Below, one piece after another: positions 17,460-27,486 of a stretch of DNA of 64,000 bases. The position numbers and the translations under genes were made by a program. Below the pieces are notes generated by a model. It did no database searches. It was not told where the DNA came from and saw only the letters and a list, made by a program, of their open reading frames with translations. The stretch is taken from NCBI GenBank assembly GCA_964648505.1, contig CAZYMI010000002.1, positions 1-64,000 on the forward strand. The letters run 5' to 3'. Source of the DNA: CAZYMI01 sp964648505. Its GTDB lineage: Bacteria; Pseudomonadota; Alphaproteobacteria; Micavibrionales; Micavibrionaceae. Numbering within the stretch: the stretch's first letter is position 1; each line of letters begins with the position of its first letter.

Positions 17460-18331
17460 CAGGTTATACTCGCACAGCCATCTTAATGGCTTTTTTAACT
17501 GCTTTATTTATGTTTATTGGTGCCGCTATGGGTGGGAAGCAAGGCATGCTACTTGCCTTTGGATTTGCTGCACTTACTAATTTCTTTGCCTATTGGAACG
17601 CTGATAAACTAGTTTTAAGGCACTATCGTGCCAAGCTTGTGGATGCTGCATCTGCGCCAAATTATTATCATATGGTTCGACAGCTTGCAGAAAACGCAAA
17701 CCTTCCTATGCCAAAACTTTATATCATTGAAAACGAACAACCCAATGCATTCGCCACAGGAAGAAATCCGGAAAATGCAGCCGTGGCCGCCACCACCGGC
17801 TTGATGAAAATGCTGACCACCGATGAGCTTGCAGGCGTTATGGCCCATGAACTAGCGCACGTAAAACATCGCGACACCTTAATTATGACCGTAACAGCGA
17901 CCCTTGCAGGCGCTTTATCGATGCTTGCGAATTTTGCCTTATTCATGGGCGGTGGGCGCGACCGACGTATGAATCCGCTTGTGTTGATCCTTGTATCTTT
18001 GCTGGCGCCGCTTGCAGCAAGCATTGTGCAAATGGCAATATCCAGATCCCGTGAATATGAAGCAGACCGCTTGGGGGCCGATATTTGCCGTAACCCAAAA
18101 GCCCTTGCGGATGCTTTGTATAAAATTTCAGGAGCTGCAAAATCGATCCCTAATTATGCCGCTGAACAAAACCCCGCAACAGCGCATTTATTTATTATAA
18201 ACCCGCTTCATGTTCATACGATTGACGGATTATTTTCAACCCATCCAAGCACACAAGAACGCATTCGCCGTCTGCTTGCAATGACGCAGCAAAATCAAGA
18301 TCCTTCCAACCCGTGGTCAATGCTCTCGTGA
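17456..18331 (+). CDS. htpX: HtpX-type M48 membrane metalloprotease
   Basis: Inner-membrane zinc protease for quality control of membrane proteins. The 291-residue protein has two N-terminal spans (about 8-25 and 30-48), the zinc motif HELAH in VMAHELAHVKHRDT, two further hydrophobic segments, and the third-ligand region REYEADRLGADI. It ends with FSTHPSTQERI, which is typical. Length is normal. Its ATG overlaps the chorismate mutase stop and its own stop overlaps a GTG start of rsmB. Confidence 0.95.
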   Translation: MTGYTRTAILMAFLTALFMFIGAAMGGKQGMLLAFGFAALTNFFAYWNADKLVLRHYRAKLVDAASAPNYYHMVRQLAENANLPMPKLYIIENEQPNAFATGRNPENAAVAATTGLMKMLTTDELAGVMAHELAHVKHRDTLIMTVTATLAGALSMLANFALFMGGGRDRRMNPLVLILVSLLAPLAASIVQMAISRSREYEADRLGADICRNPKALADALYKISGAAKSIPNYAAEQNPATAHLFIINPLHVHTIDGLFSTHPSTQERIRRLLAMTQQNQDPSNPWSMLS

Positions 18332-19647
18332 ACGAAATACACCATTATGCTGACCCCCTTGCTATACGCAAACTTAGCCTTGAGATTTTTGAAGATGTGA
18401 TGATCCGCCATCAGGCGCTTGATCAAATTCTTGAAAACAAATCGTCTTTCAAAACGCTGTCTATTCCTGATCGCGCTTTTGTGCGCATGCTGGTGACCAC
18501 AGCAATCAGAAGACTTGGGCAATGCGATGACATTATACGCCGCGCAACAGACCGCAATGACCCGCCATCACCGCCAAGCTTACAATCGTTATTGCGCCTT
18601 GGTATTACCCAGCTTATTTTTATGGATGTACCCGATCACGCGGCTTGCGATTTAAGTGTTGATTTGGCTGGCGTTTCTGGCCTTTCAAAACAAAAGGGGT
18701 TTGTAAATGCTGTGATGCGGCGTGTTGCCCGGGAAGGACGCGAATGGACAACACGACAAGACACCGCGCGACTGAACATCGCGCCCTGGCTTTTGGAAAG
18801 GTGGATTCTCGATTATTCCTTAAAAACAGCTATAGATATCGCACAAACAAGCCAGCTTGAGGCGCCGCTTGATATCACTTTAAAACAACCCGATCAGATA
18901 AAAGCTTGGGCGGAAACATTGCAGGCGACCATTCTGCCAACTGGCAGTTTACGCCGTTACCAAAAAGGCCCTGTGATTGACCTGCCGGGATTTTTAGACG
19001 GCATGTGGTGGATACAAGACGCTTCTGCATCTTTACCTGTTCAGCTTTTTGGTGATCTTTCAGGAAAGCATGTGGTTGATTTATGTGCAGCCCCAGGTGG
19101 TAAAACAGCACAGCTTGCCGCAGCTGGTGCACGGGTTGATGCTGTTGACCGCGCAGCAGGACGCATGCGCTTGTTAATGGATAACATGGAACGCTTGAGA
19201 CTAAGCGACCGCGTACAAACGCATATATCGGACGCTGCTTTATGGCAGCCCCGCGCACAAGTAGATGCTGTGCTGGCTGATGTGCCTTGTTCAGCAACGG
19301 GAACACTTCGAAGACACCCGGATGTCGGCTGGCTTAAAGGCCTGCGCGATATTGAAACACTAGTCGATGTTCAAGCGCGCATTTTAGATAACGCTGCAAA
19401 TATCTTAAAACCGGAAGGCGTCTTAATTTATTGCACCTGTTCTTTGCAAAAAGCAGAAGGGGAAGACCAGATTACAGCCTTTTTAGAACGTCGACGCGAC
19501 TTTTCACGCGCCTCTTTTCACTTATCTGAAGTCAAAGGCATTACCGAGTGTATCAATCGTGATGGTGATATTCGTCTGATGCCACAATTTCTGGCTAAGG
19601 ATGGAGGCTTGGACGGATTTTTCATCTCAAGACTGGTGAAAACCTAA
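18328..19647 (+). CDS. rsmB: 16S rRNA (cytosine-967 C5) methyltransferase RsmB-like
   Basis: SAM-dependent m5C methyltransferase of the NOL1/NOP2/Sun family. The N-terminal NusB-like domain spans about 1-140 (AFVRMLVTTAIRRLGQCD; GFVNAVMRRVAREG). The catalytic domain has VVDLCAAPGGKTAQLA for SAM binding, DVPCSATGTLRRHPD with the release Cys and YCTCSLQKAEGE with the nucleophilic Cys. The start is ambiguous: GTG 18328 gives a GTGA overlap with htpX; GTG 18313 adds five residues. rpe follows 22 bases later. Confidence 0.92.
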   Translation: MNEIHHYADPLAIRKLSLEIFEDVMIRHQALDQILENKSSFKTLSIPDRAFVRMLVTTAIRRLGQCDDIIRRATDRNDPPSPPSLQSLLRLGITQLIFMDVPDHAACDLSVDLAGVSGLSKQKGFVNAVMRRVAREGREWTTRQDTARLNIAPWLLERWILDYSLKTAIDIAQTSQLEAPLDITLKQPDQIKAWAETLQATILPTGSLRRYQKGPVIDLPGFLDGMWWIQDASASLPVQLFGDLSGKHVVDLCAAPGGKTAQLAAAGARVDAVDRAAGRMRLLMDNMERLRLSDRVQTHISDAALWQPRAQVDAVLADVPCSATGTLRRHPDVGWLKGLRDIETLVDVQARILDNAANILKPEGVLIYCTCSLQKAEGEDQITAFLERRRDFSRASFHLSEVKGITECINRDGDIRLMPQFLAKDGGLDGFFISRLVKT

Positions 19648-19669
19648 TGATTGTTGCTATAGTAACCCC

Positions 19670-20320
19670 ATGAGCCTTTATATCGCCCCCTCTATTTTGT
19701 CTGCCGATTTTTCAAAACTTGGTGAAGAAATTTACGCGCTTGACCAAGCAGGCGCTGATTTTATTCATATCGACGTTATGGATGGGCACTTTGTTCCCAA
19801 CATTACAATGGGACCCAGTGTTGTAAAAGCACTGCGCCCGCACACCCAAAAAGTAATGGATGTTCATCTGATGATCGCGCCTGTTGATCTTCATTTACAA
19901 GCTTTTGCTGAAGCGGGCGCTGATATTATTACGGTTCACCCTGAAGCGGGCCCGCATAGTCACCGCACACTGCAAATGATCCGAAAATTAGGCAAAAAAG
20001 CAGGCATTGCGCTTAATCCTGCAACGCCTATTGATACCCTTGATCATGTTATTGATCTGGTTGATCTGATCTTAATTATGACCGTGAATCCTGGGTTTGG
20101 CGGGCAGGCTTATATCCCGCTTGAAGATAAAATTGCGCAAGCTGCAAGCCGCATACAAAAATCAGGACGCAACATTCTGCTGGAAGTAGACGGCGGCATT
20201 ACACCTGAAATAGCCCCGCGTGTTATTCAAGCAGGGGCCAATGTGCTGGTTGCCGGCACAGCTGTTTTTTCCAAAGGTCCGGCTGATTATGCCCGTGCGA
20301 TCAAGGCACTTCGTTCCTGA
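19670..20320 (+). CDS. rpe: ribulose-phosphate 3-epimerase
   Basis: Interconverts ribulose-5-phosphate and xylulose-5-phosphate in the pentose phosphate pathway. The 216-residue TIM barrel shows SILSADFSKLGEE, HIDVMDGHFVPNITMGP with metal ligands, VHLMI, and the phosphate-binding region MTVNPGFGGQ and VDGGI. Length and motifs are standard. Its TGA overlaps the ATG of radA, so the two are translationally coupled. Confidence 0.97.
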   Translation: MSLYIAPSILSADFSKLGEEIYALDQAGADFIHIDVMDGHFVPNITMGPSVVKALRPHTQKVMDVHLMIAPVDLHLQAFAEAGADIITVHPEAGPHSHRTLQMIRKLGKKAGIALNPATPIDTLDHVIDLVDLILIMTVNPGFGGQAYIPLEDKIAQAASRIQKSGRNILLEVDGGITPEIAPRVIQAGANVLVAGTAVFSKGPADYARAIKALRS

Positions 20321-21720
20321 TGTCTGTCAAATCAAAAACAGCTTATATTTGTCAGACTTGCGGAACAACTGCCAATAAATGGTCTGGAAAATGTGAAGGG
20401 TGCGGCGCCTGGAATTCTATTGCTGAGGAAATTATTGAAGCTGCCGCACCAAAAGGATTATCGGGGAAAAAGGGCAAAGGCCTTTCTTTTGTTGATCTTA
20501 AAGGTGAAGGCACAACGCCCGTTGCACGCATGGTCTCGCATAATGCTGAATTTGACCGCGTGACAGGGGGCGGGCTTGTTGCAGGATCCGCTTTGCTTGT
20601 GGGGGGTGACCCCGGCATCGGTAAGTCCACTTTGCTTTTACAAATTGTCTGTGCCCTTGCAAAAGCTGGCCATGCTTGCGCCTATGTTTCCGGAGAGGAA
20701 GCGATCGACCAAGTACGCCTGCGCGCCCGCAGGCTCGGGCTTGCTGATGCTCCCGTTAAACTTGCTGCAGCAACAGCTGTACGTGATATTGCCGCAGCCA
20801 TGGATGGCCCGGATAAAATCGATGTTATTGTTGTTGATTCAATACAAACGCTTTTTATTGATACAGTTGATAGTGCCCCGGGTACAGTAACGCAGGTGCG
20901 TACCAGCGCGCAGGAACTTATTAAGCTTGGAAAAGCAAAAGGTGTCTGTGTTTTAATTGTGGGGCACGTAACCAAGGAAGGGACGATTGCCGGACCAAAA
21001 GTGCTTGAGCATATGGTTGACACCGTTTTATATTTTGAAGGGGATCGTGGGCACCAATTTCGTATTCTGCGCACTGTCAAAAACCGCTTCGGCCCTACAG
21101 ATGAAATCGGTGTTTTTGAAATGGCTTCCGATGGTCTGCGTGAAGTGCCAAACCCTTCTGCCTTATTTTTGGCGCAGCGTCAGCAAGGATCTCCAGGTTC
21201 AACCGTACTTGCTGGTCTTGAAGGTACGCGTCCTGTCTTAGTCGAAGTGCAAGCCCTTGTTGCCCCAACCGGATATGGCACACCACGCCGCGCTGTCATT
21301 GGGTGGGATTCAAACAGACTAGCAATGATTTTAGCTGTATTGGAAACACGATGTGGTTATCAATTTTCTATGCAAGACGTGTTTTTGAATATCGCAGGCG
21401 GCCTACGCATTACCGAACCAGCTGCTGACATGGCCGTTGCTGCTGCACTAGTTAGCGCACTAACTGGGCGCGTTATTGACGCTGAAGCTGTTTTATTTGG
21501 TGAAGTAGGGCTTGCGGGTGAAATTCGCCCTGTAAACCAGCCGGATTTACGCTTAAAAGAAGCCGCAAAACTCGGCTTTCATTATGCGTTTGTCCCAGCA
21601 AGCTCAAAAATAGCAAAACTTGAAGCCATTCAAGCCACTGCTGTCATGCATGTTGAAGATCTCATGGACGCGCTTGGGCTTACAGGGGCAGTGAATACCA
21701 AAGCGAAAGCAAAGGCGTAA
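20320..21720 (+). CDS. radA: DNA repair protein RadA
   Basis: RecA-like, Lon-related branch-migration factor in recombination. The 466-residue protein has an N-terminal zinc finger (CQTCG...CEGCGAWNS), Walker A GGDPGIGKSTLLLQ, the RadA-specific KNRFGPTDEIGVFEM and a C-terminal Lon-like domain (GGLRITEPAADMAVA; FGEVGLAGEIRPV). It ends in a short Lys/Ala tail. It starts on the rpe stop. A 95-base spacer follows before cvpA. Confidence 0.97.
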   Translation: MSVKSKTAYICQTCGTTANKWSGKCEGCGAWNSIAEEIIEAAAPKGLSGKKGKGLSFVDLKGEGTTPVARMVSHNAEFDRVTGGGLVAGSALLVGGDPGIGKSTLLLQIVCALAKAGHACAYVSGEEAIDQVRLRARRLGLADAPVKLAAATAVRDIAAAMDGPDKIDVIVVDSIQTLFIDTVDSAPGTVTQVRTSAQELIKLGKAKGVCVLIVGHVTKEGTIAGPKVLEHMVDTVLYFEGDRGHQFRILRTVKNRFGPTDEIGVFEMASDGLREVPNPSALFLAQRQQGSPGSTVLAGLEGTRPVLVEVQALVAPTGYGTPRRAVIGWDSNRLAMILAVLETRCGYQFSMQDVFLNIAGGLRITEPAADMAVAAALVSALTGRVIDAEAVLFGEVGLAGEIRPVNQPDLRLKEAAKLGFHYAFVPASSKIAKLEAIQATAVMHVEDLMDALGLTGAVNTKAKAKA

Positions 21721-21815
21721 AGCCAGCATCTTAAAACCGGGCCATCACTGGACAAATGACCCTTGATCTACTAAATATATCCTTTCTTTGACCCCTATGA
21801 GATGTGTGCTCTGAT

Positions 21816-22568
21816 ATGGTTGTTGATGCCATTGTTCTGGTCATTTTATTGATTTCAGCTTTTGTCGCCTTTTGGCGAGGGTTTATTCGCGAATTTGTAA
21901 CAATATGTGGTGCAGCTGGCGGCCTTACCGCTGCATTTTATACTAGTCCCACCCTTAAACCTTTCATGCGCTCGGTTTTAGGTGTTGTTGAAGGTAAAGC
22001 AGAAGAAAAATTATTTGGTATTTTGCCTTATGGGCTTGTAGCAGATGCGCTTTCGTATCTCATTGTTTTTATCGTTGTGTTTGCGATTCTGTCTTTTTTA
22101 TCCCATGTATTGTCGGAAAAAGCACGCTCTGTCGGGCTGGGGCCGGTTGATCGTACTTTGGGGGTTATGTTTGGGCTTGTACGGGGATTAATTATTCTAG
22201 GCCTTTTGTATCTGCCGCTTTATTTTCAAGGCGATAAGGAAATGAAAAAGAAGTGGTTTGCAGACTCAAAAACTCATATCTATGTCGAAGCAACATCGGG
22301 CTGGATTGCAGCTTTACTACCCAAAGAAATGCAAGATAAGCCCTTATCACAACCGGAATTAACAACACGTGATGCGCTTGAAGCAATCAATGTTCTTAAA
22401 GGTGATAAAAATACCGACAACACCATAATGCCCGAAACACAATCAAAAATAACACCGGACACACCCCAAAAAGGTGAAAAAGGTTATGATGATAAAGCGC
22501 GGGAAACGATCGATCATCTGATGGATATTCAAACACAAGATCAACCCGTACAAACCGGTACCCCATGA
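21816..22568 (+). CDS. cvpA: CvpA family membrane protein
   Basis: A 250-residue protein with four hydrophobic segments in the first 165 residues (VVDAIVLVILLISAFVAFWRGF; an amphipathic-helix/span pattern typical of CvpA) followed by a long polar, Thr/Asp/Gln-rich tail. CvpA proteins are linked to colicin V production, purine biosynthesis operons and envelope stress; the biochemical role is unclear. ATG 21816 matches the family start; a GTG at 21804 is possible. It precedes purF with an ATGA overlap, the classic cvpA-purF pair. Confidence 0.9.
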   Translation: MVVDAIVLVILLISAFVAFWRGFIREFVTICGAAGGLTAAFYTSPTLKPFMRSVLGVVEGKAEEKLFGILPYGLVADALSYLIVFIVVFAILSFLSHVLSEKARSVGLGPVDRTLGVMFGLVRGLIILGLLYLPLYFQGDKEMKKKWFADSKTHIYVEATSGWIAALLPKEMQDKPLSQPELTTRDALEAINVLKGDKNTDNTIMPETQSKITPDTPQKGEKGYDDKARETIDHLMDIQTQDQPVQTGTP

Positions 22569-24040
22569 CCTATTGCGAAACTCCTTTTGATGACGACAAA
22601 CTCAAAGAAGAGTGCGGTATTTTTGGCGTCAATAACCACACAGATGCTGCTGCACTGACGGCTCTTGGCCTTCATGCCCTTCAGCATCGGGGGCAAGAGG
22701 CAACCGGCATTGTTTCATTTGATGGTGATAATTTTTATGCCCACCGCGCACAAGGCCTGGTGGACAAAGCTTTTGGCCGCGCTTCAGTTGTTGCAGGACT
22801 TAAGGGATCATTTGCGATAGGCCATAACCGTTATGCAACAACAGGGGCAACAGCTGTGCGCAATATTCAGCCCTTATTTGCGGATCTAAATTTTGGCGGT
22901 TTTGCACTTGCGCATAATGGTAACCTTACAAACGCAGAAAGTCTGCGTACCGAGCTTGTTGAAAAAGGATCTATTTTTCAATCAACAACCGATACAGAAG
23001 TTATCATCCATCTCATGGCCACAGTCAAAGACAAATCTGTACCAGAACGCCTTGTACAAGCTTTAAAAAGTGTTCAGGGCGCTTATGCGATTATTGCTCT
23101 TTATGATGGTGCTTTAATCGGTATACGCGATCCCTTAGGTATTCGCCCACTTGTTATGGGAGAACTGGCAGGGGCAAAGATTTTAGCATCAGAAACCTGC
23201 GCTCTTGATATTATTGGCGCACAATATATCCGCGATATTGCACCTGGTGAAATGGTTGTTATTACTGATAAAGGCATTCAGAGTACTCGACCTTTTGGAG
23301 ACCAAGGCTCTCGTTTTTGTGTTTTTGAATATATTTACTTTGCAAGGCCTGATTCTGCTGTTGAAGGGCGATCTGTGTATGCTGCACGAAAAGCTATCGG
23401 CGCAGAATTGGCGCGTGAAGCGCCCGCCCCAACCGGTCAAATTATTGTACCTGTGCCTGATAGCGGTGTTCCAGCAGCTATGGGTTTTGCAGAAGCAAGT
23501 GGCCTGCCTTTTGAATTTGGTATCATCCGCAACCATTATGTAGGGCGAACATTTATTGAACCTACACAAGCCATACGCCACCTTGGTGTAAAAATGAAAC
23601 ACAACGCAAATCGTTCTTTAATTGAAGGAAAATCCGTTGTGCTGGTTGATGATTCAATCGTACGGGGTACAACATCGAAAAAAATTGTTGAGATGGTGCG
23701 TGCTGCAGGCGCGCGTGAAGTTCATTTGCGTGTATCTTCACCACCATCATCACATTCGTGTTTTTACGGTATCGATACACCTTCAACCAGTGAGCTTTTA
23801 GCCCACACACATTCACTTGAAGAAATTCGAGCCTTTATCGGGGTCGATAGCCTTGCTTATATCAGTGTTGATGGCCTTCATCGTGCTTTGGTAAGCAAAC
23901 CACGCGACAACGCATCACCACAATTTTGTGATGCTTGCTTCACAGGTGACTACCCAATTGCCATTACAGACCATAATAACTGTGCAACAGGTGTTCCTGT
24001 TAAACGCGCCATGTTTGAAGGCATGGGAGTTGCTGAATAA
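22565..24040 (+). CDS. purF: amidophosphoribosyltransferase
   Basis: First committed enzyme of purine synthesis, PRPP to phosphoribosylamine. The 491-residue protein has a 16-residue propeptide before the N-terminal nucleophile Cys17 (EECGIFGV), the glutaminase block GHNRYATTGA, and the PRPP-binding motif VVLVDDSIVRGTTSKK. Cys residues in RFCVFEY, SHSCFYGID and QFCDACFTGD match the iron-sulfur ligands of the Bacillus-type enzyme, so a 4Fe-4S cluster is likely. It follows cvpA with a 4-base overlap and its stop overlaps the next gene's ATG. Confidence 0.97.
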   Translation: MTYCETPFDDDKLKEECGIFGVNNHTDAAALTALGLHALQHRGQEATGIVSFDGDNFYAHRAQGLVDKAFGRASVVAGLKGSFAIGHNRYATTGATAVRNIQPLFADLNFGGFALAHNGNLTNAESLRTELVEKGSIFQSTTDTEVIIHLMATVKDKSVPERLVQALKSVQGAYAIIALYDGALIGIRDPLGIRPLVMGELAGAKILASETCALDIIGAQYIRDIAPGEMVVITDKGIQSTRPFGDQGSRFCVFEYIYFARPDSAVEGRSVYAARKAIGAELAREAPAPTGQIIVPVPDSGVPAAMGFAEASGLPFEFGIIRNHYVGRTFIEPTQAIRHLGVKMKHNANRSLIEGKSVVLVDDSIVRGTTSKKIVEMVRAAGAREVHLRVSSPPSSHSCFYGIDTPSTSELLAHTHSLEEIRAFIGVDSLAYISVDGLHRALVSKPRDNASPQFCDACFTGDYPIAITDHNNCATGVPVKRAMFEGMGVAE

Positions 24041-24768
24041 TGACCCCTTTGCGCACGCAAGCGCTTAAAGGAAAAGTTGCGCTTATAACCGGCGCATCAC
24101 GCGGGTTTGGGGCATCGGTTGCCAAAGCAATGGCATCTGAGGGCGCACATATCATTGCCCTTGCCCGCACATCAGGCGCACTTGAAGAACTCGATGACAG
24201 CATTCAAAAAAATGGCGGGTCTACGACACTTATCCCTTGTGATCTCAATAACATTGAACTGCTTGAAACTTTAGGGCCGCAACTATCGGCTCGTTTCCCT
24301 CATCTTGATATTTTAATCGCCAATGCCGGGCTTTTGGGCACGCTTGGGCCTGTTGCACATTGCAAGATGAATGAGTGGGAAAAAGTATTTCGTGTGAACG
24401 TACATGCAAATGCACAGCTTATACGCACACTCGACCCTTTGCTGCGCGCATCTCAAGATGGACGCGCTCTTTTTATCTCGTCTCGTGCTGTGCTGGCACC
24501 CCGGGCGTATTGGGGTGCTTATGCTGCAAGTAAAAGCGCGCTCGAAGCGCTTGTGTTCACATACGCTGCTGAAAGTTTAAATACCGGATTAAAAATAAAC
24601 CTTGTTGATCCAGGGAAAATGCGAACTGCCATGCGCGCAACGGCTTATCCCGGAGAAGACCCAACAAGTTTACCACACCCTGATTTAATTGCCGAAAAAC
24701 TTTTGCAATTTTGTCTGCCGTCATATACCCAAACAGGGCAAAGGCTCAGCTTACAAAAGGGTTCTTAG
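24040..24768 (+). CDS. short-chain dehydrogenase/reductase
   Basis: A 242-residue Rossmann-fold SDR. It has the cofactor motif TGASRGFGASVA, DLNN for adenine binding, LIANAGLLG, a catalytic Ser in FISSRAVLAP and YWGAYAASK with Tyr and Lys of the YxxxK motif. The substrate is unknown. ALART after strand 2, with Arg in the cofactor-specifying region, would allow NADP(H), though this is only a hint. Its start overlaps the purF stop, and its 3' end overlaps the convergent der gene by 23 bases. Confidence 0.9.
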   Translation: MTPLRTQALKGKVALITGASRGFGASVAKAMASEGAHIIALARTSGALEELDDSIQKNGGSTTLIPCDLNNIELLETLGPQLSARFPHLDILIANAGLLGTLGPVAHCKMNEWEKVFRVNVHANAQLIRTLDPLLRASQDGRALFISSRAVLAPRAYWGAYAASKSALEALVFTYAAESLNTGLKINLVDPGKMRTAMRATAYPGEDPTSLPHPDLIAEKLLQFCLPSYTQTGQRLSLQKGS

Positions 24769-26167
24769 ACTTGCGTAAAACAAGCCTGACAGCAATGCCG
24801 TTCATCGAAAAACTATCCCTTAAACCATTGATCAGATACCGCTGATAGGTTGCAGGTAAATCGTCAGGTTTAGAACACCACATTGCAAAAGTAGGGGGAC
24901 GAGATTTTACCTGCGTCATGTAACGCAATTTATTCGGCCTGCCAGATACCAAAGGCGGTGGATGTTTTTGGGTCATAGCATCAAGCCACCTATTAAGCTT
25001 GCCTGTTGAAACTCGCGAGGACCAAACCTTATATACCTCAAGAACGCGGTCCATAAGGCTATCAAGGTTACGGCCCTTGAGTGCGGAAATAAAAGCTGTT
25101 GGCAATTTATCGATCTGCGCAAAAGACGTCTCAAGCGTATAGATCATATCCGCAACGGCTTGGCTTTTATCATCAACTGCATCCCACTTATTCACCGCAA
25201 GAACAATCGCACGGCCTTCTTCATGCAAGTGCCGGGCAATTTGAAGATCCTGTTTATCAAGGCCTTGGGTTGCATCAATCATAAAAATTACGATCTGTGA
25301 AAGACGCACCGAACGAAGCGTGTCATCAACTGACATTTTCTCAATGACGTTATCAACCCGGGCCTTCCTTCGCATACCTGCGGTATCAACCAGACGAATT
25401 TTTTGTCCTTTATAATCCCAAGATGCTGCAATCGCATCACGCGTAATGCCTGCTTCAGGCCCTGTCATGACGCGGTCGTCATTTAAAAGGGTATTCATCA
25501 GGGTTGATTTACCAACATTCGGGCGCCCGGCAATTGTAATGCGAATAGGTTTATCAGGGTCATCTTGTACCCCACCCGCAAAATCAAAAGCTAAATCACC
25601 TTCGATAGAATCAAGATCATCAAGTCGTAAAGCTTTTTCTTCTGCTTCGTCAGAATCTAATTTCTGTGCCGCTTTTATATCTTCTTCAAAAGCAGCATAA
25701 ATATCTTCCATCCCATAGCCGTGGGATGCAGAAATTGTAATCGCTTCACCCAATCCAAGTGCATAAGATTCAGCTTGTATGGCATCTGCTATCGCTTGGG
25801 ATTCACATTTATTGGCTGCAAGAACCACTTTCTTCCCGGTGCGGCGCATCCAGCTTGAAAAATGCCGATCCAGATTAGTAAGACCAGCCCGCGCATCAAT
25901 CACAAATAAAACAGCATCGGCCCGCTCAACGGCCCGTTCTGTTTGTTGACGCATACGCGCTTCAATTGAAGCATCATTTACATTTTCAAGACCAGCTGTA
26001 TCAATCACGGTAATAGGCTGATCTAAAAGCCAGCCCGGCGCTTCACGCCAGTCGCGGGTTACACCCGGCTGATCATTGACAATCGCCAGATTTTTTCGCG
26101 CAAAACGATTAAAAAGCGTTGATTTTCCAACATTGGGACGCCCAACAATAGCAAGTGTAAAGGTCAT
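24746..26167 (-). CDS. der: ribosome-associated GTPase Der (EngA)
   Basis: Tandem-GTPase essential for 50S subunit maturation. The 473-residue protein has two G domains, each with a P-loop (GRPNVGKSTLFN near residue 8; GRPNVGKSTLMN near 214), DTAG switch II motifs and NKxD-type motifs (NKCES, NKWDA), then a C-terminal KH-like domain. The first NKxD reads NKCE rather than NKxD. An acidic linker (DSDEAEEKALRLDDL) joins the domains. It is coupled to bamB by an ATGA overlap. Confidence 0.97.
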   Translation of the reverse strand: MTFTLAIVGRPNVGKSTLFNRFARKNLAIVNDQPGVTRDWREAPGWLLDQPITVIDTAGLENVNDASIEARMRQQTERAVERADAVLFVIDARAGLTNLDRHFSSWMRRTGKKVVLAANKCESQAIADAIQAESYALGLGEAITISASHGYGMEDIYAAFEEDIKAAQKLDSDEAEEKALRLDDLDSIEGDLAFDFAGGVQDDPDKPIRITIAGRPNVGKSTLMNTLLNDDRVMTGPEAGITRDAIAASWDYKGQKIRLVDTAGMRRKARVDNVIEKMSVDDTLRSVRLSQIVIFMIDATQGLDKQDLQIARHLHEEGRAIVLAVNKWDAVDDKSQAVADMIYTLETSFAQIDKLPTAFISALKGRNLDSLMDRVLEVYKVWSSRVSTGKLNRWLDAMTQKHPPPLVSGRPNKLRYMTQVKSRPPTFAMWCSKPDDLPATYQRYLINGLRDSFSMNGIAVRLVLRKSKNPFVS

Positions 26168-27486
26168 TGATAAGCCAAAAGTGTGCCGTCTGCGGCAAGA
26201 AGAACTAAAGTTTTTTCTGCAATCACGGGCGTCAAGGCAATAGTTTTACCAATCTTTGTTGTTCGAATAAAAGTTCCATCAAGCGGATTATATTCTGCAA
26301 TTAACCCGCTTTGGGCTACCACAATTAAACGCCCCCCTGCTAAAATAGGCCCAAGCCAAATTTGAGGAGTTGATTTATCGCTTGAATCCTTCAGTTTTTC
26401 AAGTTGGGTAATCCATCTGATAATGCCGCTATCGCGCGCAAGTGCAAGAAGCTGATTTTCTTTTGTCAGGACATAAATTGTATTACCAGAAATCCACGGC
26501 GTTTCCGCGCCGCCAAAATCACGCTGCCAGACACGCTGCCCCCCTTGCGCTTCAATTGCTGCAATTCGCCCCGCATAGCTCATACCAATGACAAGTCCCT
26601 GATCAAGCACCGGCAAAGCTCGGATATCAGATAAACCCGCAACACCGCCAACACGCAAAGGTGGGGCCAAATTATCACCCCAGATCACAGATCCATTACT
26701 AGGGCGCAAAGCAAAAATCTCCCCCGATGAAAAAGCGGCAATCACCGCATCATCACTTGCAGCAGGCGCTGCTGCGCCTAAAAGGCCCGCGGTTTCGCCA
26801 ATGCCTTGATAATCCCAAATAATTGCCCCATCTGCAGCATTTAAGGCAACAACCTTGTTATCAAGCGTTGCGATATAAGCCATACCCTTGTGAATTGTGG
26901 GTGCCGCGCGCGCTGGTGCTTGCAGCGCCACCGCCCAAATTTCTTTACCTGTTTTCGCATCAAGCGCAATTACATTCGCAAAACCGGTCGTGACATATAA
27001 AACACCTTCAGAGTAAGCGAGTCCCCCGCCAACCACTTCTTCATCTTCTTCTTTTGGGCGCAAATTTTCTGACCAAAGTCTTTTACCTTTTGATAACGTA
27101 AAAGCGCGTACATTTGTGCTTGTATCAAGTGTAAAAACCAGACCATCTGCGATCACAGGTACGCTGACAAGCGGCAGACCTTCATTTGCGCCTTCTCCAA
27201 TACTGGTTGACCAGATCTTACGCGGTATATCTGCGCCAAATCCAACATGCTGCAAAGCATGGTTGGGATAGCCCCCCGCTTGTGGCCAGAAAGCATTCTC
27301 AAATATATCAGGCAAAGTGATGGGGTCCAAAGCCGCGACTTGTCCTTTTTCCGGCTCAAGATCTTTTTGCAGCTGCATCACAGAAATACGTTCACCTTTT
27401 AAAGGCGGGTCTTTTTCATCATCAGAAAATAACGAACACGCACTTAACACAGCGCATAATAATGTTAATATAAAAGTCTTTTTCAT
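26164..27486 (-). CDS. bamB: outer membrane assembly lipoprotein BamB-like
   Basis: Scaffold of the BAM complex that inserts outer-membrane beta-barrels. The 440-residue protein has a lipoprotein signal (MKKTFILTLLCAVLSAC, lipobox LSAC) and repeated PQQ-type beta-propeller blades, e.g. LDAKTGKEIWAVAL, LNAADGAIIWDYQG and LRPSNGSVIWGDN. It lies between a YfgM-like gene and der, both with 4-base overlaps, the same order as yfgM-bamB-der in gammaproteobacteria, which supports the BamB assignment. Confidence 0.93.
   Translation of the reverse strand: MKKTFILTLLCAVLSACSLFSDDEKDPPLKGERISVMQLQKDLEPEKGQVAALDPITLPDIFENAFWPQAGGYPNHALQHVGFGADIPRKIWSTSIGEGANEGLPLVSVPVIADGLVFTLDTSTNVRAFTLSKGKRLWSENLRPKEEDEEVVGGGLAYSEGVLYVTTGFANVIALDAKTGKEIWAVALQAPARAAPTIHKGMAYIATLDNKVVALNAADGAIIWDYQGIGETAGLLGAAAPAASDDAVIAAFSSGEIFALRPSNGSVIWGDNLAPPLRVGGVAGLSDIRALPVLDQGLVIGMSYAGRIAAIEAQGGQRVWQRDFGGAETPWISGNTIYVLTKENQLLALARDSGIIRWITQLEKLKDSSDKSTPQIWLGPILAGGRLIVVAQSGLIAEYNPLDGTFIRTTKIGKTIALTPVIAEKTLVLLAADGTLLAYQ

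Noticed and set aside
18875..19306. 143-codon frame antisense to rsmB
   Set aside because: It mirrors the conserved RsmB catalytic domain; codon use explains the open frame.
23189..23602. 137-codon frame antisense to purF
   Set aside because: It is a shadow of a highly conserved gene with no start signal.
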